Assembly (NCBI RefSeq): GCF_041051975.1
Contig: NZ_CP163435.1
Span: 9,268,501-9,332,500 of the forward strand
DNA: 64,000 nucleotides
Direction: 5' to 3'
Origin: Streptomyces sp. R21
GTDB taxonomy: Bacteria > Actinomycetota > Actinomycetes > Streptomycetales > Streptomycetaceae
Below, piece by piece: positions 1 to 7,908 of the stretch. Positions within the stretch are counted from its first letter, which is position 1; each line of letters begins with the position of its first letter. The notes under the pieces were generated by a model. It saw only the letters and a list, made by a program, of their open reading frames with translations. It had not been told where the DNA came from and did not search any database. The position numbers were made by a program, and so were the translations under genes.

Positions 1-957
1 GGCAGCTACCGCGCCCACGACCGCGCCCAGACCTGGCTGGCCCCGCTCATGCTGATCGGCATGCTGGCGAGCTGGCTGGGCGGGGCGCTGATGGGCTTCG
101 GGCTGCTGCTGCACGCGCTGTCCGGACTGTCCTGGGACAGCGTGTTCCGGGAGGCCGGATCCAGCCTGTTCACCCTCGGGTACGCCAGCGAGGCCCGGCT
201 GCGGCTGTCCGCGCTCGACTTCCTGGCGGCGGCCACCGGCCCGGTGGTGATCGCGCTGCAGATCGCGTACCTGCCCACCCTGTACGCCGCCTACAACCGC
301 CGCGAGCTGGAGGTCACCCTCCTCCAGTCGCGGGCCGGCGATCCCGCCTGGGGGCCGGAGATCCTGGCCCGGCAGTGGCTGGTCGACACCGAGAAGGCGC
401 TGCCGGAGCTGTACCGCTCCTGGGAACGGCTCGCCTCGGACATCGGCGAGAGCCACTCCACGTACCCCGTCCTCTTGGCGTTCCGCTCGCCTCGGCCCTA
501 CCGCAGCTGGATCGTCGGGCTCGTCGCGGTCATGGACGCGGCCGCCATGCAGCTCTCGCTCACCCCGGGCAGTGCCCCGCCCGAGGCGCGACTGGTGCTG
601 CGCGCGGGCTTCACCGCGCTGCGCGACATCGCCCGCTCCCTGCGCTTCGACTTCGACGCCGACCCCGAGCCCGACACCCCGATCCAGCTGTCGTTCCTGG
701 AGTTCGACGCGGCCGTGGCGATGGTGGAGGCGGCGGGCTTCCCCTCCGAGCGGACGGCCGAGCAGGCGTGGCCGCACTTCCAGGGCTGGCGCGTCAACTA
801 CGAGGCGATCGCCTACGAGTTGTGCCGCCGAGGCGACGCCGTCCCCGCCCTGTGGACCGGGCCGCGGGACTTCGCGACGACCCAGATCCCGCCCGCCCGG
901 CCCAAGGACCGGCGCCCGGGCGAAGGACGTCCGGAACTGCCCCCTGCCACCGCGTAG
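1..957 (+). CDS. Membrane protein of unknown function (5' end outside window)
   Basis: The reading frame is open from the first base, so the gene starts before the window and the ATG at 49 is probably internal. Two hydrophobic stretches are visible, one around the visible residues 13-40 (rich in L, G, M, A) and one around 75-100, followed by a long soluble and probably cytoplasmic C-terminus of about 200 residues. No catalytic motif is recognised. The C-terminus ends in a charged, proline-rich tail. A 66-base gap separates it from the PqqB-like gene on the same strand. I do not recognise the family. Confidence 0.75.
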   Translation, partial: GSYRAHDRAQTWLAPLMLIGMLASWLGGALMGFGLLLHALSGLSWDSVFREAGSSLFTLGYASEARLRLSALDFLAAATGPVVIALQIAYLPTLYAAYNRRELEVTLLQSRAGDPAWGPEILARQWLVDTEKALPELYRSWERLASDIGESHSTYPVLLAFRSPRPYRSWIVGLVAVMDAAAMQLSLTPGSAPPEARLVLRAGFTALRDIARSLRFDFDADPEPDTPIQLSFLEFDAAVAMVEAAGFPSERTAEQAWPHFQGWRVNYEAIAYELCRRGDAVPALWTGPRDFATTQIPPARPKDRRPGEGRPELPPATA

Positions 958-1023
958 TTCAGGCCCTCTTACAGGGGAAGATCCTGCGGGGACGGTCGTC
1001 CGACACGGAGAGGTGGGATCGCA

Positions 1024-1908
1024 GTGAGAGTCGTCCTGCTGGGTACGGCCGCAGGGGGCGGCTTCCCTCAGTGGAACTGCGCCTGCGCGCTGTGCGCCGC
1101 GGCCCGCGACGGCAAACTGCCCGCGCGCACGCAGGAGTCGGTCGCCATCAGCGGCAACTCCCGCGACTGGTGGCTGCTCAACGCCTCACCGGACATCCGT
1201 ACGCAGCTGATCGCCGCCCCCGCGCTCACGCCGGGACCCGGCCCCAGGGACACGCCCGTCCGCGGCGTCCTGCTGACCGACGCCGAGGCCGACCACGTCA
1301 TGGGGCTGACCGTCCTGCGCGGCGGCGCGGAACTCAAGGTCTACGCCCCACCGCCGGTTCTGGCCACGCTGGCACCGCTGCGCGGCATGCTGGACCGCTA
1401 CGCCCCATGGGTCTGGGCGGACAGCCTGGCCGAGGGCGGATTCGTGCTGTCCGGCGGCCTGGTCGTCAGCACGCACCCGATCGGTTCCAAGGTGCCCAAG
1501 TACGTGTCCGGTGCGGACGAGGACACGCGGTGGGTGACGGCGTACCGGATCGAGGACCTGGCCACCGGGGGAGTGCTGGTGTACGCGCCCTGCGTGGCCC
1601 GGTGGACTCCGGTGCTGGACCGGCTGCTGGACACCGCGGACTGCGTACTGCTGGACGGCACCTTCTACGCGGCCGACGAGATGGGCGCGGCGGTGCGCGC
1701 CGACAACGGGCAGGCCGCGATGGGTCACCTTCCGGTCTCCGGTGCGGACGGCAGCCTGGCCGCCCTCGCGGGCTTCCCGGGCCTGCGCCGGATCTACACG
1801 CACCTCAACAACACGAACCCGCTGCTCGACCCGGACTCGGAGGCCCGTGCCCGGGTCGCGGAGGCGGGCATCGAGGTGCTGGAGGACGGCGCCGAGGTCG
1901 TGCTCTAG
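1024..1908 (+). CDS. pqqB: PqqB-like metallo-hydrolase-fold protein
   Basis: 294 residues starting with GTG, 8 bases after a GAGAGG ribosome site. The N-terminus carries the PqqB hallmark GTAAGGGFPQWNC (residues 7-19) followed by CALC. PqqB has a metallo-beta-lactamase fold and takes part in making or exporting the redox cofactor pyrroloquinoline quinone. The metal motif is degenerate, as is usual for PqqB (TDAEADH near residue 88). The length matches the family. No pqqA, pqqC, pqqD or pqqE lies next to it in this window, so either the rest of the pathway is elsewhere or this is an orphan homologue doing another hydrolase-like job. Confidence 0.85.
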   Translation: MRVVLLGTAAGGGFPQWNCACALCAAARDGKLPARTQESVAISGNSRDWWLLNASPDIRTQLIAAPALTPGPGPRDTPVRGVLLTDAEADHVMGLTVLRGGAELKVYAPPPVLATLAPLRGMLDRYAPWVWADSLAEGGFVLSGGLVVSTHPIGSKVPKYVSGADEDTRWVTAYRIEDLATGGVLVYAPCVARWTPVLDRLLDTADCVLLDGTFYAADEMGAAVRADNGQAAMGHLPVSGADGSLAALAGFPGLRRIYTHLNNTNPLLDPDSEARARVAEAGIEVLEDGAEVVL

Positions 1909-1927
1909 GCCGGTCCGCCGAGCGAGA

Positions 1928-2320
1928 TCAGCCGTTCAGCATGCGGGCGAGGGTGGCGCGTTGCAGCGGGCGGACCTCGGTGTGCAGATCGCGGCCCTTC
2001 GGGGTGAGCGCGACCCACACACCACGGCGATCCTCCTGGCAGATGGTGCGCTCCACCAGACCGTCCTTCTCCAGCCGGCCGATCAGGCGGGACAGGGCAC
2101 TCTGGCTCAGATGCACCCGGTCGGCGATGTTCTGCACCCGGCACTGTTCACCCGGCGCGGCGGCGGCGTCCGAGGCGAGGATGTCGAGCACCTCGAAGTC
2201 GCTGGCGCCGAGCCCGTGCGGATGCAGCACCCGGTCGATCTCGCACATGGTGCGCGCGTGCACCGACAGGATGTCCCGCCACTGCTCCTCGAGCCGGGTA
2301 CCGGCCGTCTTCGCTGCCAT
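1928..2320 (-). CDS. MarR family transcriptional regulator
   Basis: 130 residues, the usual MarR length, with a winged helix in the middle (VQNIADRVHLSQSALSRLIGR) and the wing motif with the typical DRR (EDRRGVWVALT). MarR proteins are dimeric repressors that usually respond to small phenolic or oxidising ligands. The gene follows the VOC gene on the same strand with a 71-base gap. That gap holds a palindrome (2356-2380), so self-regulation is likely. The ligand cannot be told from the sequence. Confidence 0.9.
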   Translation of the reverse strand: MAAKTAGTRLEEQWRDILSVHARTMCEIDRVLHPHGLGASDFEVLDILASDAAAAPGEQCRVQNIADRVHLSQSALSRLIGRLEKDGLVERTICQEDRRGVWVALTPKGRDLHTEVRPLQRATLARMLNG

Positions 2321-2355
2321 ATCTGAACGATAACAGAAATCCGGCCATTAATTGA

Positions 2356-2380
2356 GTATGCAACTAGTGCGGCTGCATAC
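2356..2380. promoter_or_regulatory. Inverted repeat, candidate MarR operator
   Basis: GTATGCA and TGCATAC form a perfect 7-base inverted repeat with an 11-base spacer, in a locally AT-richer block. It sits 36 bases upstream of the MarR start and just after the VOC stop. Position and symmetry suit an autoregulatory operator; no binding data can be seen. Confidence 0.5.
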
Positions 2381-2391
2381 AACGAGCCGGA

Positions 2392-2745
2392 TCAGGCGGT
2401 GGGCGGGTCCTGCGTGATGCCGATGAGATTGCCGTCCGCGTCCTTCACCGAGGCGATCAGCTTGCCGCCGCCCACGTCCTGGACGTCCTGGAGCAGCTCG
2501 GCGCCGGCCTCGACAAGGCCCGCGAGCGTCGCCCGGATGTCGGAGACGTGCCAGTAGGGAACGGGCCCGGTCATCCCCTTGGCGTGCCCGTTGGGGTCCA
2601 GTCCCACATCCTGCCCGGCGTCCTTGTAGCCGACGTAGTAGGGCTCGTCCGCGTACGGCTCCACCCCCAGCAGCGCGCTGAACAGGGGCTTCGTCCGGGC
2701 GAGGTCCTTGACGGGGTAGATGATGGTCTTCAGGCCGTCGGTCAT
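2392..2745 (-). CDS. VOC family (glyoxalase/bleomycin-resistance fold) protein
   Basis: 117 residues with a single vicinal-oxygen-chelate domain: the start TIIYPVKDLARTKPLFSALLG and the end GKLIASVKDADGNLIGITQ are typical. Family members bind a metal ion and act on, or sequester, small molecules. The substrate is unknown. It is probably co-transcribed with the downstream MarR gene, which suggests a ligand-inducible pair for detoxification or electrophile handling. The length is normal for a one-domain VOC protein. Confidence 0.85.
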   Translation of the reverse strand: MTDGLKTIIYPVKDLARTKPLFSALLGVEPYADEPYYVGYKDAGQDVGLDPNGHAKGMTGPVPYWHVSDIRATLAGLVEAGAELLQDVQDVGGGKLIASVKDADGNLIGITQDPPTA

Positions 2746-2911
2746 GGCGTCTCCTGGGGAAGTGCGTGTCGGGGTGCCGCTGTGCGGCGTGCCGGCGTGT
2801 TGTCGTCGGCTCCTTCACGTTAGGTCGGGAGAGCGCCGGGTGGCTTCTTCGATCCTGACCGGTCGCCGCGGGGATGGTGGATGCGTGCCGGGATCCCTAC
2901 CGTGGGCGCGC

Positions 2912-3442
2912 ATGAGGCGACTGAGACGGCCGCGGTTACAAGTGCTCCTTCCGGGTGTCTGCTGCGTGGCACTGACCGCCGCCTGCGGTCACGAGACCGT
3001 GGGGTCGGAGTCGGGCCCGAGACCGACTGGCTCGACGACGGAGTTCTCGTGCGTCTGGATCGGGACGCAGCCACCGCCGACGCCGACAGGCCCGAGCTGC
3101 CCCCAACAGACACCTCGGCCCACACCCACTGTCGTCATGACCCCGCGCTGGGACGACGAGCGCTGGAGCAACCCCACCTGCGGGCCGGACCAGGGGCGTG
3201 CGATGACCCGGCACGGAACGTCGCTGTCGTGTTCCCAGTACGGCGAATGGAGCTGGCTCGCCGATACGGGCGAGGGCGAGCCGTGCGTGGACGAGGGGGA
3301 GTGGCAGGTGACCGGCGGGCGGGTCGCGACCGTCTGCCGGGACGGCACATGGCGCCGGGTGATCCTGGAGGGCCCCGCCCCGACCCCGTCCTCGACGGTG
3401 AGCTGGTCGCGCCCAGGCCCCGGCAAGATCCCGCACCCCTGA
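2912..3442 (+). CDS. Small secreted lipoprotein of unknown function
   Basis: 176 residues when started at the ATG at 2912, which begins a lipoprotein signal peptide: arginine-rich start MRRLRRPR, hydrophobic core LLPGVCCVA, then lipobox LTAAC with the lipidated cysteine near residue 25. The mature part is rich in Pro and Thr, has several cysteines and a GEPCVDEGEW / VATVCRDGTWRRV pattern that suggests a small disulfide-bonded domain. No known enzyme motif. It points away from the VOC gene and converges on the lacI-type gene. Confidence 0.7.
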   Translation: MRRLRRPRLQVLLPGVCCVALTAACGHETVGSESGPRPTGSTTEFSCVWIGTQPPPTPTGPSCPQQTPRPTPTVVMTPRWDDERWSNPTCGPDQGRAMTRHGTSLSCSQYGEWSWLADTGEGEPCVDEGEWQVTGGRVATVCRDGTWRRVILEGPAPTPSSTVSWSRPGPGKIPHP

Positions 3443-3487
3443 ACCGGCGGTGGTGGGCGGCCGTCGATGCGGCCGCCCACCGCGCGC

Positions 3488-4519
3488 TCAGGTCGACTGC
3501 CGCCGTACCAGTTCGGTCGGCAGGATCACCGCCGCCGGGTCCTCGCCCCCTATCTGGGCCAGCAGGACGCGCACCATCTCATTGCTGATGCGGTCCCAGG
3601 GCTGGCGGATGGTAGTGAGGGCGGGGGTGACCGCAGTCGCGGCGGGGGAGTCGTCGAAGCCGCCGACCGACACGTCCTCCGGCACCCGGCGCCCGGCTTT
3701 CTGGAGGGCAGCCAGTACGCCCTGTGCCATCAGGTCGGACGCGACGAAGACGGCGTCCAAGTCCGGGACCCGCGTGAGGAGTTGCTCGGCGCCGGCCTCG
3801 CCGCTTGCCCGGCTGTAGTCGCCGGAGACGATCAGGCGGTCGTCGGCCTCGATGCCCGCGGCGGAGAGCACCTCGCGATAGCCCGCCAGACGCTCGACGC
3901 CGCCGGGGGTGTCGAGCGGGCCGGTGACCATGCCGATGCGGCGACGGCCCAGCGACAGCAGGTGCTGAACCATGTCGCGGGCACCGTCCCGGTCGTCCGC
4001 GGCGACGTAACTCACCTTGGAACCAAGGCCGATGGGCTTGCCGCAGGCGACCAGCGGCACACCCGCCTCGCGCAGCTCCTCGGCGACCGGGTCACCGGAG
4101 TGACTGGAGACCAGCAGCACGCCGTCGACGTGACCCGCCGTGATGTACCGCGTTATGCGCCGCCGTTCGTCCTCGGTGCCGGCGAGCATCAGCAGGAGGG
4201 GAACGTCGTGCGCGGCCAGCGCCTGCGTGCAACCGCGCAGCAGGACATTGAAGTTGGGGTCCTCGAAGAACCGCTCCTGAGGCTCGGTCAGCAGGAAGCC
4301 GATCGAGTCGGAACGCCCGGTGATCAGCGAACGGGCGTGCCGGTTGACGACGTAACCGGTGCGGTGGATCGCGGCGTTGACCGCCTCCTGGGCCGCGGGG
4401 CTCACATAGTGGCCGCCGTTGAGCACCCGTGACACGGTGCCGCGCGAGACCCCCGCCTCGCGCGCCACGTCGTGGATCGTCGGCGGCTTGCGCCTGCCCC
4501 CCGTGTTGCTCATGGTCAT
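3488..4519 (-). CDS. LacI family regulator of the galactan operon
   Basis: 343 residues. The N-terminal helix-turn-helix is IHDVAREAGVSRGTVSRVLNG (about 15-35), followed by a periplasmic-binding-protein-like sugar domain. The ATG at 4519 overlaps the stop of the upstream permease (ATGA), so it is the last gene of the transporter operon and translationally coupled. LacI proteins normally repress and are released by a sugar. Here galactobiose or a galacto-oligosaccharide is inferred from the GH42 and GH53 neighbours. Candidate operators are the repeated TGTGAGCGTTCACA sites in the divergent region at 7725-7793. Confidence 0.92.
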   Translation of the reverse strand: MTMSNTGGRRKPPTIHDVAREAGVSRGTVSRVLNGGHYVSPAAQEAVNAAIHRTGYVVNRHARSLITGRSDSIGFLLTEPQERFFEDPNFNVLLRGCTQALAAHDVPLLLMLAGTEDERRRITRYITAGHVDGVLLVSSHSGDPVAEELREAGVPLVACGKPIGLGSKVSYVAADDRDGARDMVQHLLSLGRRRIGMVTGPLDTPGGVERLAGYREVLSAAGIEADDRLIVSGDYSRASGEAGAEQLLTRVPDLDAVFVASDLMAQGVLAALQKAGRRVPEDVSVGGFDDSPAATAVTPALTTIRQPWDRISNEMVRVLLAQIGGEDPAAVILPTELVRRQST

Positions 4520-5430
4520 GACTTTACGGCCCCGGACAGCAGGTCGAGGCTCCAGAATCGCTGGATGACCAGGAAGAGGGCGATCAGCGGGAGCACCGCC
4601 AGCAGTGCGCCGGTGATGACCAGGGTGTACAGGGCGGGGGTGTTGGAGCCCTGCTCCAGGAGCGTGAACAGGCCCAGTGTGATGGGGAACTTCTCGTCGT
4701 CGCTGAGCATGATGTACGGCAGCAGGAAGTTGTTCCACACCGCCACGAACTGGAACAGGAACACCGTCACCAGTCCGGGAACCATCATCGGCAGCGCGAC
4801 CCGGGTGAAGATCCGCCACTCGCTCGCCCCGTCCATCCGTCCGGCCTCGACCACGTCACCGGGCACGGCCGCGGAGGCGTAGATCCGGGCGAGATACACG
4901 CCGTACGGAGAGAGGACGAGAGGCAGGAGCACGGACGCGTACGAGTCCGTCAGGTCCGCCTTGGCCAGCAGCAGGTACTGCGGGATCGCGAGGATCACCG
5001 GCGGCATCAGCACGCCCGCCATCAGCACGCTGAAGACGGTCTCGCGACCGCGGAAGCGGTAGATGGCGAGGGCGTAGCCGCTGAGCGCCGAGACGGCCGT
5101 GGACAGGAGGGCGCCCAGGCCCGCGTAGAGGGCGGAGTTGCCCATCCACTTCCAGTACACGCCGTCGCGGTAGGCGTTGAGGTCCTTGACGTTCTGGGTG
5201 AAGCCGGTGCCCGGCAGGAACGTGAACGTCGAGAACAGCTCACGGCCCGACTTGGTGGCGGCGATCACCACCCAGGCGACCGGCAGCAGGCAGTACAGCG
5301 CGCCCAGCAGCAGGGTGAGGGTGGGGACGAGCGCGATCCGGTGGCGCAGCGGCGGGCCCTGGGCGGTGCCGGGCGTGGTGCCGGCCGCCGGGGCGGCCTT
5401 GCGGACGTCGCTGGTGGCAAGAGAACTCAT
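4516..5430 (-). CDS. Sugar ABC transporter permease, MalG/GanQ-like
   Basis: 304 residues with about six membrane helices and the permease loop with the EAA-type motif (VVEAGRMDGASEWRIFTRVALPMMVPG, two thirds along). This is the second inner-membrane subunit of a CUT1 carbohydrate importer. Its ATG overlaps the stop of the first permease and its own stop overlaps the lacI start (ATGA at both ends). No ATPase gene is in the operon; in Streptomyces such importers commonly share the MsiK ATPase, encoded elsewhere. Confidence 0.92.
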   Translation of the reverse strand: MSSLATSDVRKAAPAAGTTPGTAQGPPLRHRIALVPTLTLLLGALYCLLPVAWVVIAATKSGRELFSTFTFLPGTGFTQNVKDLNAYRDGVYWKWMGNSALYAGLGALLSTAVSALSGYALAIYRFRGRETVFSVLMAGVLMPPVILAIPQYLLLAKADLTDSYASVLLPLVLSPYGVYLARIYASAAVPGDVVEAGRMDGASEWRIFTRVALPMMVPGLVTVFLFQFVAVWNNFLLPYIMLSDDEKFPITLGLFTLLEQGSNTPALYTLVITGALLAVLPLIALFLVIQRFWSLDLLSGAVKS

Positions 5431-6350
5431 CGTGCTTCCTCCTGCTTGTTACGGGAGTTCGCGGCGCGCAGGAATCCGAAGGACAGCACGAGCGTGACGA
5501 GGGCGATGATCGTCGCCTCCGCCGCGGCCGAGTAGATGTCGCCCTTGCCGAAGGCGTCCTGGTACACCTTCATCAGCGGACTCCAGGTCGTGGGAACGGA
5601 GTTGGTGAGCGGTTTGAGGGTGGTCGGCTCGCTGAACACCTGGAGCGTCGCGATGATCGAGAAGAAGAAGGTGAGCACCAGCGAGGGCGCCACCATCGGG
5701 ATCTTGATCTTCAGTGCGACCTGCAGCGGGGTGGCCCCGTCCAGCTTCGCCGCCTCGTACACCTCGACCGGGATGGCCTTCAGCGAGGTGTAGATGACGA
5801 TCATGTTGAAGCCTGTGCCGCCCCAGACCGCGATGTTCGACAGCGCGAGGTAGAGCGGGCCGCCGTCCAGCAGGTCCGGCTGCGGCATCCCCAGTTTGTC
5901 GAGGATGAAGTAGAACGGGCTGACGTCCGGGAGGTACAGGAAGCCCCAGAGCATGGCTGCGACGACGCCGGGGATGGCGTACGGCAGGAAGATCGCGAGC
6001 CGGGTGAAGGGCGAGAGCCGCACCTTGTCCGAGTCGAGCATCAGCGCGAAGAGCAGCGCGAGGCCGAGCATCACCGGGATCACGATGGCGCCATAGCCGA
6101 GGACGCGCAGCGCGCCGTCGAGCAGTTCGGAGTCGGTCAGGGCGTCCTTGTAGTTCTCCAGGCCGGCCCAGACCTCCTTGCGGGCACCCGAGCCCAGGCC
6201 GAGGCCCGAGACGTGCACCTTGTGGAGGCTGAGCCACAGCGCGTAGCCGATGGGCAGCGCGAAGAACAGGGCGAACAGGATCGTCGCGGGGAGGAGAAAG
6301 GCGTACGGGGCCGTCCTGACCCCGTACGACTTCCGGCGTGCCGTGGTCAC
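5427..6350 (-). CDS. Sugar ABC transporter permease, MalF/GanP-like
   Basis: 307 residues starting with GTG at 6350, overlapping the stop of the binding-protein gene (GTGA). Six hydrophobic segments and the EAA loop YEAAKLDGATPLQVALKIKIPM mark it as the MalF-type subunit of a CUT1 importer. The N-terminus (TTARRKSYGVR) is positively charged and cytoplasmic. With the next permease it forms the channel for the galacto-oligosaccharide that the lipoprotein delivers. Confidence 0.92.
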   Translation of the reverse strand: MTTARRKSYGVRTAPYAFLLPATILFALFFALPIGYALWLSLHKVHVSGLGLGSGARKEVWAGLENYKDALTDSELLDGALRVLGYGAIVIPVMLGLALLFALMLDSDKVRLSPFTRLAIFLPYAIPGVVAAMLWGFLYLPDVSPFYFILDKLGMPQPDLLDGGPLYLALSNIAVWGGTGFNMIVIYTSLKAIPVEVYEAAKLDGATPLQVALKIKIPMVAPSLVLTFFFSIIATLQVFSEPTTLKPLTNSVPTTWSPLMKVYQDAFGKGDIYSAAAEATIIALVTLVLSFGFLRAANSRNKQEEAR

Positions 6351-7669
6351 TCGGCGACCTCGAAGCCCTGCTTCTTGAGGTCGGCGACCGTCTCGTCCTG
6401 CATCTTGGTCAGGGCGGCGGAGAAGTCCGACTTGTTCTTGGCGGCGGCGCCGAACGCGTCGTTGAAGGTCGTGTAGGCGACGTTCACGTTCGGGCCCCAG
6501 GCGGAGGGCGCCGTGGTCTTCGCGATCTCGGAGGCCTGCGCGTAGAAGTCCGACTGGTTGGAGAAGAAGGCCGGCGGCTGGGCGAAGGCGTCACTGGTCT
6601 GCGCGGTGGTGGCGGCGGGGTAGATGCCGCCCTCCTTGGCCAGCGCGGCCAGCGCCTGCGGGTCGGTGTTCAGCCAGGCGGCGAACTTCGCGGCGGCCGC
6701 CTTGTGCGAGGAGTCCGTGGTGACGGCCGTGGAGGAACCGCCCCAGCTGCCGGTGATCTTCTCCGACGAGGACCACTGCGGCAGCGGGGCCATCGCCCAC
6801 TTGCCCTTGGTGTCGGGGGCCGCCGTGGTCAGGGTGCCGGGCGCCCAGACCGCGCTGACCCAGGCGATCTGCTTGCCGGTGTTCAGCGCCTTGTTCCAGG
6901 ACGGCGTGTACATCGGCTGGTTGTCGATCGCGCCCTCCTTGACGAGGCCGCCCCAGAAGTCGGCGACCTTCTTCGACGCCGCGTCGTTGATGCCGACCTT
7001 CCACTTCTCGCCCGAGGTCGTCCACCACTTGGCGCCGGCCTGCTGGGCGAGACCGGCGAAGAGGCCGGAGTCGTTGGCGGAGAAGGTCGTCAGGTCCTTC
7101 TCCGGGGCCTTCTTCTTCAGCGCGCGGGCGGTCTCGGCGAACTCGTCCCAGGTGGTCGGCACCTTCAGGCCGTACTTCTTGAAGAGGTCCTGGCGGTAGT
7201 AGAACATCATCGGGCCGATGTCCTGCGGGATCGCGTAGACCGCGTCCGTGCCGAGCGTGGTCTGCTGCCAGACGCCGTCGGCGAACTTGGACTTCGCGTC
7301 CTTCGTCTCGCCCGCGATGTCGGCCAGCACGTCATTGCTGACCAAAGTCGGCAGCGCCTGGTACTCGGCCTGGACCAGGTCCGGGGCCTTCTTCGCCTTG
7401 TGCGCGGTGAGGATCTTGGTGACCAGCGTGTCGCCGGACGCCTGCTTCTTCACGGTGACCGTGATCTGCTGCTTCTTGCCCGGCCCCTTGTTCCACAGGT
7501 CCGCGACCTTGTCCATGCCCGGGGTCCAGGTCCAGTAGGTCAGCGAGGCGGGCCCGGACTGGGCGCCGTCGTCGCCGGCCTTCTCGGAGCCGCAAGCGGC
7601 GAGGGTGGTGGCGCCGAGCGTGACGGCGAGGGCCGTGGCCACGAGGCGGCTGTGCTTCGTGTTGGGCAT
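6347..7669 (-). CDS. Sugar-binding lipoprotein of a galacto-oligosaccharide ABC transporter
   Basis: 440 residues from the ATG at 7669, chosen because a GGGGAGAA ribosome site lies just upstream and a lipoprotein signal begins here (LAAC lipobox, Cys26). The mature part is a family 1 extracellular solute-binding protein (LTYWTWTPGMDKVADLWN near the start and WGGSSTAV in the middle). It captures sugar outside the membrane and hands it to the two permeases. It is the first gene of the operon, behind the promoter and operators at 7725-7822. The sugar is inferred from context. Confidence 0.92.
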   Translation of the reverse strand: MPNTKHSRLVATALAVTLGATTLAACGSEKAGDDGAQSGPASLTYWTWTPGMDKVADLWNKGPGKKQQITVTVKKQASGDTLVTKILTAHKAKKAPDLVQAEYQALPTLVSNDVLADIAGETKDAKSKFADGVWQQTTLGTDAVYAIPQDIGPMMFYYRQDLFKKYGLKVPTTWDEFAETARALKKKAPEKDLTTFSANDSGLFAGLAQQAGAKWWTTSGEKWKVGINDAASKKVADFWGGLVKEGAIDNQPMYTPSWNKALNTGKQIAWVSAVWAPGTLTTAAPDTKGKWAMAPLPQWSSSEKITGSWGGSSTAVTTDSSHKAAAAKFAAWLNTDPQALAALAKEGGIYPAATTAQTSDAFAQPPAFFSNQSDFYAQASEIAKTTAPSAWGPNVNVAYTTFNDAFGAAAKNKSDFSAALTKMQDETVADLKKQGFEVAE

Positions 7670-7724
7670 GGATCGTTCTCCCCTGACCTGGGTCTCCGCC
7701 TGCTGCGGAGGCCTGCCATGCTTC

Positions 7725-7738
7725 TGTGAGCGTTCACA
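7725..7738. promoter_or_regulatory. LacI-type operator, copy 1
   Basis: TGTGAGCGTTCACA, nearly symmetric (TGTGA/TCACA arms), between the transporter operon promoter and its first gene. An identical copy lies 55 bases away, so the pair could support a repression loop. LacI-family operators of this form are common in Streptomyces sugar loci. Confidence 0.75.
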
Positions 7739-7779
7739 CCACCACGGTCTCTGCATGGCGCAAAGACCTGCGGTGTGTC

Positions 7780-7793
7780 TGTGAGCGTTCACA
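7780..7793. promoter_or_regulatory. LacI-type operator, copy 2, abutting the -10 box
   Basis: Exact second copy of TGTGAGCGTTCACA. Its last base is part of the proposed -10 hexamer of the leftward promoter, so a bound repressor would block RNA polymerase. Confidence 0.75.
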
Positions 7794-7822
7794 GTAGAGA
7801 AACACCCAGGACACTTGTCAAT
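7793..7822 (-). promoter_or_regulatory. Housekeeping-type promoter of the transporter operon
   Basis: On the minus strand a consensus TTGACA (7822-7817), an 18-base spacer and TCTACT (7798-7793) form a good sigma-70-type promoter. On the plus strand the same bases read TTGTCA (7816-7821) with TTATGT 18 bases on (7840-7845), a plausible back-to-back promoter for the beta-galactosidase gene. Confidence 0.6.
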
Positions 7823-7868
7823 GGTTGTTGCTGTGCGGTTATGTTGGGCTCTCGCCGCTGGCGATGTG

Positions 7869-7882
7869 TGTGCACGTTCCCA
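7869..7882. promoter_or_regulatory. Degenerate third LacI-type operator before the beta-galactosidase gene
   Basis: TGTGCACGTTCCCA matches 11 of 14 positions of the two upstream operators and lies 26 bases before the GH42 start. It could let the same regulator control the rightward genes. Weaker than the other two copies. Confidence 0.4.
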
Positions 7883-7908
7883 AATGATCGATTTCACGGG
7901 AGAGATCC

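Noticed and set aside
2720..2911. N-terminal extension of the small lipoprotein
   Set aside because: The longer frame overlaps the VOC gene and would bury the lipoprotein signal peptide that begins at 2912.
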